Source: Martinezella tropici
Lineage (GTDB): Bacteria; Pseudomonadota; Alphaproteobacteria; Rhizobiales; Rhizobiaceae
Length of the DNA: 64,000 nt
Assembly: GCA_000799755.1 (NCBI GenBank)
Contig: JUHI01000010.1
Coordinates: forward strand, 180,545-244,544
Direction of reading: 5' to 3'
Below are positions 35,902-43,895 of this stretch, one piece after another (the stretch's first letter is position 1; every line of letters starts with the position of its first letter). A program made the translations under genes and the position numbers. The notes below the pieces were generated by a model, which saw nothing but the letters and a program-made list of their open reading frames with translations, did not search any database and was not told where the DNA came from.

Positions 35902-36324
35902 TCAGGCGGCCTTTTGTCCGAGCCGGAAATAGCGCCAGGGCGTCCACCAGTGATAGCGGCGCTCCAGTTCGTCGGGCACAGGATCGAGGCCGCTCGTGCC
36001 TCCCGGCCCGCAACGCGCAACGCGAAACAGCGTCATCCAGCCGCCGGCCCATAGACCATGCCGGGCAACGGCCTCGTAGCCATATTCCGAGCAGGTCGGG
36101 ATATGGCGGCAGGAATTGCCGATGAAGCCGGAAAGCGTCAGCTGATAGAGGCGAATGAGGCCCATGCCGAAAAGCCGGTCGGGCGTCTTGCGGAAGGGGC
36201 CGGAATAATTGCGCGATTTCAGCGCATTGTCTCCGGACGGTGACGCATGGTGCCGCGCGCGCTTCGAAGGAGCCGCGCCGCCCTCGTCTTCATCGTCGTC
36301 CTGCATCAGACAGAATTGGCACAT
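35902..36324 (-). CDS. yidD: Membrane protein insertion efficiency factor YidD
   Basis: 140 aa; the conserved part is LIRLYQLTLSGFIGNSCRHIPTCSEYGYEAVARHGLWAGGWMTLFRVARCGPGG, with the three invariant Cys, which aids membrane protein insertion with YidC. The N-terminal 50 residues are an acidic and basic extension unlike most YidD (about 70-100 aa). Start may instead be the ATG at 36306 (MQDDDEDEGG). It is 14 bp after the NifU-like gene. rpmH/rnpA/yidC, common partners elsewhere, are not here. Confidence 0.93.
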   Translation of the reverse strand: MCQFCLMQDDDEDEGGAAPSKRARHHASPSGDNALKSRNYSGPFRKTPDRLFGMGLIRLYQLTLSGFIGNSCRHIPTCSEYGYEAVARHGLWAGGWMTLFRVARCGPGGTSGLDPVPDELERRYHWWTPWRYFRLGQKAA

Positions 36325-36338
36325 GGTCTGCGGCCCGT

Positions 36339-36800
36339 TTAGACAGCTGCGGCCGTTTTGGCGTTTCCGCCCTGGCGCGCCGCTTCGATCTGCCCGATCG
36401 CATCCACGACGGCGTCAAATGTCAGCATGGTCGAGGCATGACGGGCCTTGTAGTCCCTGACGGGCTTCAGATAGCGCATGTCCTCGAAACGGCCATCCGG
36501 CCCCTCGCCATCAGCCTTGAGCATGGCGAGCATGTCTTCGCGGGCCTTGCGCACTTCATCCGCTGAGGCGCCGACGACGTGGCGGGCCATGATCGACGAC
36601 GACGCCTGGCCGAGCGCGCAGGCCTTGACGTCATGGGCAAAATCGGTCACCACATCGCCGTCCATTTTCAGCCAGATTTTTACGCGAGAACCGCACAGTC
36701 TGGAATGGGCCTGGGCACTGGCATCGGCGTCGGAAAGGCTACCGATGCGGCCGATATTGCCGGCAAACTCCAGGATTTTGCTGTTGTAGATGTCGTCCAT
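36339..36800 (-). CDS. NifU/IscU-like iron-sulfur scaffold protein
   Basis: 153 aa. The IscU/SufU N-domain is visible: MDDIYNSKILEFAGNIGRIGSL, then SRLCGSRVKIWLKMDGDVVTDFAHDVKACALGQASSSIMARHVVGAS, with two of the Cys that ligate iron-sulfur clusters (LCGS, KACALG). The third ligand region reads RFEDMRYLKPVRDYKARHASTMLTF, where SufU and IscU have R-x-x-C-x-L; here Ala-Ser replaces Cys, so cluster assembly by the standard three Cys is doubtful. Divergent from folE. ATG at 36800 used; GTG at 36803 is an alternative. Confidence 0.83.
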   Translation of the reverse strand: MDDIYNSKILEFAGNIGRIGSLSDADASAQAHSRLCGSRVKIWLKMDGDVVTDFAHDVKACALGQASSSIMARHVVGASADEVRKAREDMLAMLKADGEGPDGRFEDMRYLKPVRDYKARHASTMLTFDAVVDAIGQIEAARQGGNAKTAAAV

Positions 36801-36853
36801 CACAGATTTTGCTCCGATGCACCCGCTTTGCGTTTCGTAACAAAAAACACAGC

Positions 36854-36870
36854 GTGTCCGTTTAGGACAC
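36854..36870. promoter_or_regulatory. Inverted repeat between the NifU-like gene and folE
   Basis: GTGTCC-GTTTA-GGACAC is a perfect 6-bp inverted repeat about 54 bp upstream of the NifU-like start. It does not resemble the iron (RirA/Irr) boxes I know. Nothing else was recognised in the 290-bp divergent gap. Confidence 0.35.
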
Positions 36871-37093
36871 TTTCACAGGGACAATGTCATACTATATGTA
36901 TGTCGTTCGAAGATCATCGAAATGCAATGGTCTTCTGTAAGTTTGATGGGAAACCGTGCAGGACGGCAGGCTTGTTCGCCAGCCAGAACGCCCCGGAGCC
37001 CGCCAAAGGTGGACAATCTCCGTATGTCGGGGAATACCAGTGGCGAGTCCGACAAGATGATATCCGCGCCGCGGATCAGGAGAACCACAGGTA

Positions 37094-37705
37094 ATGGACG
37101 CCGTTGTAAAGAACTTTCCGCAATCCAATGATTCCGAACGCCCGTCGCAGAAGGAAGCCGAGGACGCAGTGCGCGTTCTGCTTCGCTGGGCCGGTGACGA
37201 TCCGCAGCGTGAGGGCTTGCTCGATACGCCTGCGCGCGTGGCAAAGGCCTATCGCGAGCTATTCGGTGGCTACGAACTGAATCCCGAGGACGTACTTGGC
37301 CGCACTTTCGAAGAGGTTTCCGGCTACGACGACATCGTCCTTGAGCGTGATATCCCGTTCTTCTCGCATTGCGAGCATCACATGGTGCCGATCATCGGCA
37401 AGGCGCATGTCGCCTATCTGCCGAATGGCCGTGTTCTCGGCCTGTCAAAGATCGCCCGTGTCGTCGATATTTTCGCGCGCCGCCTGCAGACGCAGGAAGC
37501 CATGACCGCACAGATCGCCAATGCCATCGACGAGTCGCTTAGTCCGCGCGGCGTTGCCGTGTTCATCGATGCCGAACACATGTGCATGTCCATGCGTGGC
37601 ATTAAGAAGCAGGGTGCCTCGACGCTGACGATGACGTTCACGGGTGCCTTCAAGGCCGATCCGGCCGAACAGGCCCGTTTCATGTCTTTGGTCCGGGGCC
37701 GCTGA
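37094..37705 (+). CDS. folE: GTP cyclohydrolase I
   Basis: Converts GTP to dihydroneopterin triphosphate for folate (and queuosine) synthesis. 203 aa with LLDTPARVAKAYRELFGGY, IPFFSHCEHHMVPIIGKAHVAYLPNGRVLGLSKIARVVDIFARRLQTQE and EHMCMSMRGIKKQGA, which hold the zinc Cys-His-Cys set (CEHH, HMCM). Full-length FolE1 (zinc type). It is 25 bp upstream of hisI and probably co-transcribed with it. Confidence 0.98.
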   Translation: MDAVVKNFPQSNDSERPSQKEAEDAVRVLLRWAGDDPQREGLLDTPARVAKAYRELFGGYELNPEDVLGRTFEEVSGYDDIVLERDIPFFSHCEHHMVPIIGKAHVAYLPNGRVLGLSKIARVVDIFARRLQTQEAMTAQIANAIDESLSPRGVAVFIDAEHMCMSMRGIKKQGASTLTMTFTGAFKADPAEQARFMSLVRGR

Positions 37706-37730
37706 CCGGGCTTCAACGAAAGAGCCGGAG

Positions 37731-38180
37731 ATGAACCTGATTTTCAATGCTCCTTCCGAAGATAAATCCGAGTTGGAGGATGCCGGCGATTTCACGCCGC
37801 GTTTCGACGATCGCGGCCTGATCACCGCGATCGTGACGGATGCGCATGACGGCGAACTGCTGATGGTCGCGCATATGAACGCCGAGGCGCTTGCGCTGAC
37901 GATCAAGACGGGCACGGCGCATTATTTCAGCCGCTCGCGCGGAAAGATCTGGAAGAAGGGCGAGACATCCGGAAACCTGCAGTCGGTGAAGGAAATCCGC
38001 ACGGACTGCGATCAGGATGCAATCTGGCTAAAAGTCCAGGTCGCCGGACATGATGCGACATGTCATACTGGCCGCCGCTCCTGTTTCTATCGTACGGTCG
38101 AGCTTGAAGATGGCAAGCCGGTGCTGAGCGTGGTTGACGACCACCTGCATTTCAATCCGGAAGATGTCTACAAGCAATAG
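37731..38180 (+). CDS. hisI: Phosphoribosyl-AMP cyclohydrolase
   Basis: Opens the purine ring in the third step of histidine synthesis. 149 aa, the single-domain HisI without HisE. FDDRGLITAIVTDAHDGELLMVAHMNAEALALTI, HYFSRSRGKIWKKGETSGNLQSVKEIRTDCDQDAIWLKVQ (metal-binding D-C-D-x-D) and ATCHTGRRSCFYR (Cys ligands) are diagnostic. GAGCCGGAG precedes the ATG at 37731; the frame extends back into folE and is not used. Confidence 0.97.
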   Translation: MNLIFNAPSEDKSELEDAGDFTPRFDDRGLITAIVTDAHDGELLMVAHMNAEALALTIKTGTAHYFSRSRGKIWKKGETSGNLQSVKEIRTDCDQDAIWLKVQVAGHDATCHTGRRSCFYRTVELEDGKPVLSVVDDHLHFNPEDVYKQ

Positions 38181-38254
38181 ATCTATCGGTGATGGTGTTT
38201 CAACAAGCCACAACCAGTATACGATTTAGAAACGAAAAAGGGACAGTATTTTAG

Positions 38255-38281
38255 CCGAGGCACACGGAGCCTCGGAGGAGG
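38255..38281 (+). promoter_or_regulatory. Hairpin directly ahead of the patatin ribosome-binding site
   Basis: CCGAGGC and GCCTCGG pair around a 7-nt loop and run straight into AGGAGG, 6 nt before the patatin ATG. It could stabilise the message or control initiation; it has no T-run, so it is not an intrinsic terminator. Confidence 0.45.
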
Positions 38282-38287
38282 CGTCAA

Positions 38288-39247
38288 ATGCTGAATTGGG
38301 GGTTGAATCGTCACATCGGCGGACAAAGCTCGACCGGTTCAGGCCTCTCTCAGGATACGTCCAACCCGCTTCTCCCTCCTGCCCCTCCCAAGAAAGTGAA
38401 GATCGCCCTGGCGCTCGGCGGCGGCGCCGCGCGAGGCTGGGCGCATATCGGCGTTCTGCGCGCTCTCGATGAGGCCGGCATCGAAGTCGGCATGATCGCC
38501 GGCACGTCGATCGGCGCTCTGGTCGGCGGCTGCTATCTCGCCGGCAAGCTGGACGAACTCGAGGCCTTCGCCCGGTCGCTGACGATGCGCCGCATTGCGA
38601 GCCTTCTTGACCTTACCATTGGTGGCAGCGGGCTCTTCGGCGGAATGCGCCTCACCAAACGCATGCAGGAGCATCTGGAAGGCCTTTCGATCGAGGATCT
38701 CGACCGTCCTTTCGTTGCGGTCGCTTCGGAGCTGAATACTGGACATGAAGTCTGGATCGCGAACGGCTGCCTCATCACGGCGCTGCGGGCGTCCTATGCC
38801 CTGCCCGGCATTTTCGAGCCGGTGCGCTCCAACGGCCGGACCCTGGTCGACGGCGCCCTGGTCAATCCCGTGCCGGTTTCTGTCTGCCGGACTTATGAAC
38901 AGCCATTGGTGGTCGCGGTCAATCTGCACTACGATCTCTATGGCCGCTCCGCCGTGGTCAAGCACAATGTCAGCCCGCCGAACGGGGATCTCCTGCGCCG
39001 TGAGGATGTACCCGCCATGAAACTCGGCATGACCGGCGTCATGGTGCAGGCTTTCAACATTATACAGGATAGAATTGCGCGCGCCCGCCTCGCCGGCGAC
39101 CCGCCCGATCTGGCGCTGCATCCGCGCCTCAGCGATGTCGGCCTTTCGGAATTTCACCGTGCCGGCGAAGCGATAGAGCGCGGCTACGAAGAAGCCTCGG
39201 CAAGATTGACCGAAATCCGGCGCATGCAGGAAGCGTATGCGCGTTAA
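38288..39247 (+). CDS. Patatin-like phospholipase family protein (RssA-like)
   Basis: 319 aa. IALALGGGAARGWAHIGVLRALDEAG is the oxyanion-hole glycine motif (G-G-G-x-R/K-G), MIAGTSIGALVGG the Ser nucleophile G-x-S-x-G, and VDGALVNPVPV the Asp of the Ser-Asp dyad (D-G-A). So lipid acyl hydrolase activity is expected, near the cytoplasmic face since no signal peptide is present. AGGAGG gives a strong start. It follows hisI by 107 bp and is convergent with the CBS protein. Confidence 0.93.
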   Translation: MLNWGLNRHIGGQSSTGSGLSQDTSNPLLPPAPPKKVKIALALGGGAARGWAHIGVLRALDEAGIEVGMIAGTSIGALVGGCYLAGKLDELEAFARSLTMRRIASLLDLTIGGSGLFGGMRLTKRMQEHLEGLSIEDLDRPFVAVASELNTGHEVWIANGCLITALRASYALPGIFEPVRSNGRTLVDGALVNPVPVSVCRTYEQPLVVAVNLHYDLYGRSAVVKHNVSPPNGDLLRREDVPAMKLGMTGVMVQAFNIIQDRIARARLAGDPPDLALHPRLSDVGLSEFHRAGEAIERGYEEASARLTEIRRMQEAYAR

Positions 39248-39359
39248 GGCGGAAATCAAGCGTCGTTAGATCGCTTCGGACGGCTCCTCCGAGAATGGCG
39301 AGGCTCTGTCGATATGGTATGATCCGGCCATTCGCCTCGAACCGCAGCCATACGTCGCG

Positions 39360-39384
39360 GCAATCGACCTGTAAGGTCGATTGC
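39360..39384. terminator. Perfect 10-bp hairpin between convergent patatin and CBS genes
   Basis: GCAATCGACC / GGTCGATTGC with a 5-nt loop in the gap between the 3' ends of both genes. There is no T-run, so it may be a bidirectional terminator of the non-canonical kind. Confidence 0.45.
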
Positions 39385-39411
39385 TTCGGTCGCACCGAAC
39401 AGCTTACGCTC

Positions 39412-39846
39412 TCACCCGGCGATATAGGCCTTGATCTGCTCGGCCTCGAGTTCGATCTCACGGATACGCCATTTGACCACGTCGCCGATGGAGATGATGC
39501 CGGAAAGCTTGCCTTTTTCCTCGACCGGAACGTGACGGAAGCGGCGCATCGTCATGAGTTCCATCAATTCGTCGGTCGTCGTATCTTCCTTGCAGCGATA
39601 CACCTTGGCCGTCATCAGCGATGCGATCGGCTTTTCAAGGCATTCTTGGCCATTCTTGGCAACCGCGTTGACGACATCGCGCTCGGTGAAGATGCCGGAG
39701 ATCTTGCCGCCCGGCCCGACGACGACGATGGCACCGATCTTATTCTCGTTGAGAATTTTCGCGGCCTCGGCAACAGTCGTGTTGCCGCCTGTCGTGATGA
39801 CGTCGCGGCCCTTGGCTTCAAGTATGGCCTTTACGGAAACTGACAT
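39412..39846 (-). CDS. Two-CBS-domain protein
   Basis: 144 aa consisting of a CBS pair (Bateman module): VSVKAILEAKGRDVITTGGNTTVAEAAKILNENKIGAIVVVGPGGKISGIFTERDVVNAVA and ASLMTAKVYRCKEDTTTDELMELMTMRRFRHVPVEEKGKLSGIISIGDVVKWRI. Such stand-alone modules bind adenosine nucleotides or NAD-type ligands and regulate partners. GGGAGGA ahead of the ATG at 39846 decides the start. Partner unknown. Confidence 0.93.
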   Translation of the reverse strand: MSVSVKAILEAKGRDVITTGGNTTVAEAAKILNENKIGAIVVVGPGGKISGIFTERDVVNAVAKNGQECLEKPIASLMTAKVYRCKEDTTTDELMELMTMRRFRHVPVEEKGKLSGIISIGDVVKWRIREIELEAEQIKAYIAG

Positions 39847-40010
39847 TCGATCCTCCCATCTCGAAAGCATGATGAACACTTGAAGCGTCCGATATGTTCC
39901 GAAACCACCCCCGGAGCTCAAACCGGCGCCTGCCCGTCGGTCGGTCGATCTCCTCATCCCACGACCGACGGATGCCAATCGTGCGCCTGCGTCAGCGAGA
40001 AAGCAACAGC

Positions 40011-40781
40011 TCATTCATCGCGTGGTAAAGCTTCCTCAATTTCAACTGGCGGCTGCCGGTCGAAGGGTGCAAAAAGCAGAAATCCGAAGAGGAATCCGCC
40101 GATATGCGCATCCCAGGCCACCGGCTGCGAACTGTCGCCCGCCAGGTTGATGCCGAAGGCGACGAGCGCATTGCCGGCCACCCACATGACGATATAGGCG
40201 ACAACGGTGCGGCTTTTGAGCGACTCCAAGATGCTGAGGCGCGGGTTGAGATGCGCCTGGCGCATGGAGACCCGGCGACCGTCCATGGCGGGAAAGGCAA
40301 AGCGGCATGCCGCCCCCATGAGCGCCGATACGACCCCGGACGCACCGATCAGCAGCGTCTGGTCTCCCCAGTAGAGCGCGGCATGCATGAAGGCGGAGGC
40401 CGCAGACGAGAAAACCCAGAAAACGAAGTAGCGCAGAGCGCCGATACGCCGCGCCACGGGAGCGGCGAAGACCATCAGCCAAAGGCTGTTGAAGACAATA
40501 TGCTCGATCCCGCCGTGCAGCAGCGAATAGGTGATGGGCGTCCAAAGCCATTCCAGCCCCTGCTGCGACAAGGGAAAGGCATAGCGGGCCGGAATGAAGC
40601 TGAAGGTAAAGTATATCCAGTTCAGCGTATCGTCCGACCACCACGGCAGGTTCATGACCGCGAAAACGACAATCAGGACGGCAAGACTCGCCAGAATGGC
40701 AGGTGGCAGGTTGAAGGCCGGAGTTCGCTGCTGCGGCCGCGGATTTTCCGGCTCTGGGCGCGGCAGCTGTTCATCGTCCAT
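40011..40781 (-). CDS. Rhomboid-family intramembrane serine protease
   Basis: 256 aa with a Pro-rich cytoplasmic start and six or seven hydrophobic segments. TPITYSLLHGGIEHIVFNSLWLMVFAAPVARRIG carries the H-x(2)-H-x(3)-N block, TLLIGASGVVSALMGA the catalytic Ser in G-A-S-G, and WDAHIGGFLFGFLLF the catalytic His. All key residues are present, so it should be active. Substrate unknown. It has its own promoter region of about 310 bp upstream, part of which encodes a candidate minus-strand RNA. Confidence 0.93.
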   Translation of the reverse strand: MDDEQLPRPEPENPRPQQRTPAFNLPPAILASLAVLIVVFAVMNLPWWSDDTLNWIYFTFSFIPARYAFPLSQQGLEWLWTPITYSLLHGGIEHIVFNSLWLMVFAAPVARRIGALRYFVFWVFSSAASAFMHAALYWGDQTLLIGASGVVSALMGAACRFAFPAMDGRRVSMRQAHLNPRLSILESLKSRTVVAYIVMWVAGNALVAFGINLAGDSSQPVAWDAHIGGFLFGFLLFAPFDRQPPVEIEEALPRDE

Positions 40782-40832
40782 GTTTTTCTCGGTTCATCGA
40801 TAGGATCATCGACACATAGCGCAGCGAAAATC

Positions 40833-40863
40833 AAAAAAAAAGCCGCCCGTGATATCGGGCGGC
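40833..40863 (-). terminator. Strong intrinsic terminator with no gene upstream
   Basis: On the minus strand GCCGCCCG / CGGGCGGC with a 6-nt loop is followed by nine T. The nearest minus-strand gene to the right is beyond 47 kb, so it must end a local non-coding transcript or insulate the rhomboid gene. Confidence 0.85.
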
Positions 40864-40960
40864 ATGGTGGGCGCTCCTCTCCGGATTTGACCTCGAAGGC
40901 CAGCCCGGCACCCGAAAATTCGTGCTGTCGATCACTTGGTGAAGTGATGAACAAATTCCT
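40833..40960 (-). ncRNA. Candidate small RNA upstream of the rhomboid gene
   Basis: Inferred from the orphan terminator at its 3' end. Read on the minus strand the region folds into a perfect ATCACTT / AAGTGAT hairpin (40931-40948), a stem GGGUGC / GCGCCC (40908-40913 with 40869-40874) that encloses a CCGG...CCGG and GGCCU...AGGUC hairpin, then the terminator. A GGAGAGGAG tract lies single-stranded before the last stem. The 5' end is a guess and no clear promoter was found. No open reading frame fits inside. Confidence 0.45.
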
Positions 40961-41094
40961 ACACCAACCATCCGGCGGAGCAATGCAAACCATTCATTAA
41001 CCCTAACGACCCGGTTCTGGCACGGAATTCGCAAGGTAGAGATCGAAGGCAATGAATGCCTCTTATTTGCAATGAAATGGGACACGGACGCATT

Positions 41095-41757
41095 ATGCGC
41101 CAGAAGACGAGCATAGATATATTTACCTATTGGGAACACATACGCGGCAACGCGGATGCGCCCATGCGCAATTTGATACAACCCTCGGCGGTGAGCCACA
41201 TTCTTCCCGAGCTGTTCATCCTGGAAAACACCGTGGATGACAATCCGCGTTTCCGGCTTGCTGGCACGGCGATCTGCAACCTCATGGGGCGCGAGATCCG
41301 CGGCGAGAACTTCGCGGCACTCTGGGCCGGCAGCCAGCAGGACGATCCGGTGCGCATCGCCGCCGGCGTGATGACGCATGTGGTTCCCGCATCGGTCCAT
41401 GCGACGGGCTATTGCATCAGCGGCCGCAGCATGACCTTCGAGATGATTTTGCTGCCGGTTCGCACCGCAAGCGACAGGTGCGACAGATTGCTGGGCTGTC
41501 TTACCCCCGGTGCCCAGACCACATGGCTCGACAACGAACGGCTGGAGTTTCTGGCGCTCGACCGCAGCCGTCTGCTTTATGAACGCCCTACCCGGCTCGC
41601 GGAGACGCCACCCCATCCCGATCCGACCGATCTTCTGCCGCTCCAGGGAAGCACTAACCTGGGCGAATGGATGCGTCGAAAGTTGATTCAAGCAAAAAAT
41701 GGGCGCGATAGAACCCAAATTGATCCAGCGCGGAACAAAATCGGTGATCATCTCTGA
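41095..41757 (+). CDS. PAS_5 (DUF1457)-type PAS-domain protein
   Basis: About 220 aa. IFTYWEHIRGNADAPMRNLIQPSAVSHILPELFILENTVDDNPRFRLAGTAICNLMGREIRGENFAALW is the alphaproteobacterial PAS_5 domain, without an attached output domain. Probably a sensor module acting in trans; ligand unknown. In-frame ATG codons at 41056, 41077 and 41095 are possible; the last gives the usual MRQKTS-type N-terminus. It precedes the PilZ protein, which hints at a link to cyclic-di-GMP signalling. Confidence 0.82.
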   Translation: MRQKTSIDIFTYWEHIRGNADAPMRNLIQPSAVSHILPELFILENTVDDNPRFRLAGTAICNLMGREIRGENFAALWAGSQQDDPVRIAAGVMTHVVPASVHATGYCISGRSMTFEMILLPVRTASDRCDRLLGCLTPGAQTTWLDNERLEFLALDRSRLLYERPTRLAETPPHPDPTDLLPLQGSTNLGEWMRRKLIQAKNGRDRTQIDPARNKIGDHL

Positions 41758-41840
41758 TCTGTGCATCAGCGAAGACAACCTTACTTTAAGAAGTTGCCGC
41801 TAATAGTTGGAAGAGATGCAATAGGGTTCAAGACGCTTCC

Positions 41841-42470
41841 ATGCACTCTTTCCAGCCAGCCCCTGCGACGCGGTCCAATCAGATGACGGGCAAAGCCGTT
41901 CGCAATGATCAGAGAACCTTTCAGCGGGTTCCGATCAATATGCAGGGTCGCCTGATGCTGGCTAATTACGAGGAATTCGAGTGCCTGGTGACGGAAATGT
42001 CGCCCGGAGATCTTCATGTCACCTGCCTGGGACGTCCGCGGGCGGATGAGCGCGTCATTGCCTATATCGATCATCTTGGCCGCGTCGAAGGCAATGTCGT
42101 TGCCGTTGACGCCCGCGGCTTCACCATGTCGATCAACGCGACCGAGCGGAAGCGTGAAAAACTTGCCGCGCAATTGACCTGGCTTGCCAACAAGCATGAG
42201 CTTGGCCTGCCCGAAGACCGTCGCCACGATCGTCTGACGCCGCGCAATACCCGCTGTGACCTCACGCTCGAGGACGGCACACAATATGCCTGCCGTATCA
42301 TGGACTTGTCCTTGTCCGGCGCGGCAGTTGACATCGAGGCACGCCCCGCGCTCGGGACGCCGGTGCGTCTCGGCAATATGCGCGGCCGCGTCGTGCGCCA
42401 CTTCATGGAAGGTGTCGCGATCGAATTCCTCTCGCTGCAGTCACGCGAGACCTTGCGCGAATTTCTCTGA
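41841..42470 (+). CDS. Tandem PilZ-domain protein
   Basis: 209 aa with two PilZ-like units. The second is canonical for cyclic-di-GMP binding: RRHDR (R-x-x-x-R, about 133-137) and MDLSLSGAAVDIE (D-x-S-x-x-G). The first has QRTFQRVPINMQGRL and VTEMSPGDLHVTC, where R-x-x-x-R is kept but D-x-S-x-x-G becomes E-M-S-P-G-D, so it may not bind the ligand. Expected role: post-translational control of motility, polysaccharide or surface attachment. No signal peptide. Target unknown. Confidence 0.88.
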   Translation: MHSFQPAPATRSNQMTGKAVRNDQRTFQRVPINMQGRLMLANYEEFECLVTEMSPGDLHVTCLGRPRADERVIAYIDHLGRVEGNVVAVDARGFTMSINATERKREKLAAQLTWLANKHELGLPEDRRHDRLTPRNTRCDLTLEDGTQYACRIMDLSLSGAAVDIEARPALGTPVRLGNMRGRVVRHFMEGVAIEFLSLQSRETLREFL

Positions 42471-42532
42471 TCCTGTCATCCTGCCGTCACATCGCGTCGC
42501 GAAATAGCGAGGCTTGGCTTTTCTCCTGAATC

Positions 42533-43504
42533 GTGACGGCAATGCTCTACCCTGACACAACGCCTTTCGACGAAGGCTTGCTTGACGTTGGCGACGGCCA
42601 GCGGATCTACTGGATGCAGTCCGGAAACCCGGAAGGTATGCCCGTCCTCGTCCTGCATGGCGGTCCGGGCTCGGGCAGCTCGACTGGAGCCCGGCGCTAT
42701 TTCGACCCTCAACATTATCGGATCATTCAGTTCGACCAGCGCGGCTGCGGCGGCAGTCTGCCGCACGCATCGGAACCGGATATCGATCTCTCGATCAACA
42801 CGACATGGCATACGATCGCAGATATCGAGCAACTGCGGTTGCGGCTCGGCGTGGAGCGCTGGATCGTCTTTGGCAATTCCTGGGGCTGCACGCTTGCGCT
42901 CGTCTATGCCGAAACCCATCCGCAACGGGTGGAAGGCTTGCTTCTCGTCGGTGTCACCATGACGAGACAATCGGAAATCGACTGGCTTTATCACGGCCTC
43001 GGCCGCTTCTTTCCCGGCGAATGGGCGCGTTTTCGGGCTTCGGTCCCCAACGAGGCTCGCGACAGCGATCTGGTCGCTGCCTATTACCGGCTCTTGTGCG
43101 ATCCAGATCCCGCAATCCATGTGAAGGCGGCCAGAGACTGGCATGAATGGGAGGCCGCTTCGATCCTGATCGATCCGCGCGCAACCCTGTCTCAGCGCTG
43201 GTCCGACAACCGCTATCTGACGGCGCGCGCCCGCATCATCACTCATTACTTCCACCATCTGGCCTGGCTCGAGGACCGTCAGATCCTGCGCGACATTGGT
43301 CGGCTCGCCGCCATCCCCTGCACGATGATCCAGGGTCGCATGGATCTTGAAGCGCCGCTCGTCACCGCCTGGGAATTGTCGCAGGCATGGCCGGAGGCAA
43401 GGCTGGTGATTGTCGCCAATGCCGCTCATTCGTCGGATATTGCGGAGATGGCCGCTGCGATCGTCCACGCAACTGACGCGCTCCGTGGCAACATCAAGCG
43501 ATAA
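42533..43504 (+). CDS. pip: Proline iminopeptidase
   Basis: Releases N-terminal proline from peptides. 323-aa alpha/beta hydrolase of family S33: VLVLHGGPGSGSSTGARRYFDPQHYRIIQFDQRGCGGS (oxyanion HGGPG), VFGNSWGCTLALVYAETHPQRV (nucleophile Ser) and NAAHSSD (His). Length is typical. Start is GTG at 42533 or ATG at 42542. It follows the PilZ gene by 62 bp. Confidence 0.95.
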   Translation: MTAMLYPDTTPFDEGLLDVGDGQRIYWMQSGNPEGMPVLVLHGGPGSGSSTGARRYFDPQHYRIIQFDQRGCGGSLPHASEPDIDLSINTTWHTIADIEQLRLRLGVERWIVFGNSWGCTLALVYAETHPQRVEGLLLVGVTMTRQSEIDWLYHGLGRFFPGEWARFRASVPNEARDSDLVAAYYRLLCDPDPAIHVKAARDWHEWEAASILIDPRATLSQRWSDNRYLTARARIITHYFHHLAWLEDRQILRDIGRLAAIPCTMIQGRMDLEAPLVTAWELSQAWPEARLVIVANAAHSSDIAEMAAAIVHATDALRGNIKR

Positions 43505-43895
43505 AAATCAAAAATATTTTTCGGATCGCCTTTCTCGAAATGGGACAGGTTGTGGCTGATGTCCGCATTTCGAATAGCCTGACCGCGTCTCGTCGGGCCA
43601 GCGCTGTATCGTTATGACACGGGCATTCGTCGAAACCGCATCGCGCCGTTAAGAATTCCGTTTGTGGGAAACTATTCAAAAACAGCTTGATACGGGACTC
43701 GCCCGTCATGGCATCCGATACCGAGATCGTTAGAATTTTAATCGAATTTGCCGCAAACTTGAATCAAGTTTTCCGCGTGTTTTATGAAAGTTTGATCCAG
43801 ATTTGAATAAACTAAGTCCTTAATTTGACTGTGTAATTTTGCGTCAGATAAAATCATGCGTGTCATTCTGATCCCAATAAAACAGGGACAGGGAC
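43505..43895. other. A+T-rich non-coding gap with a 17-bp inverted repeat
   Basis: No gene was recognised in these 391 bp. They are visibly more A+T-rich than the flanks. AAACTTGA-A-TCAAGTTT (43755-43771) is a perfect inverted repeat about 125 bp upstream of the cysteine-peptidase gene and may be a regulator site. The ribosome-binding site of that gene is weak (ACAGGGACAGGGAC before the ATG). Confidence 0.5.

Noticed and set aside
40833..40960. Resemblance of part of the candidate minus-strand RNA (AGGTCAAATCCGGA) to the SRP/4.5S RNA core
   Set aside because: The conserved SRP tetraloop and asymmetric loop (GGAAGGAAGCAGCC type) are not reproduced and the pairing partner strand is missing, so I do not call it ffs.
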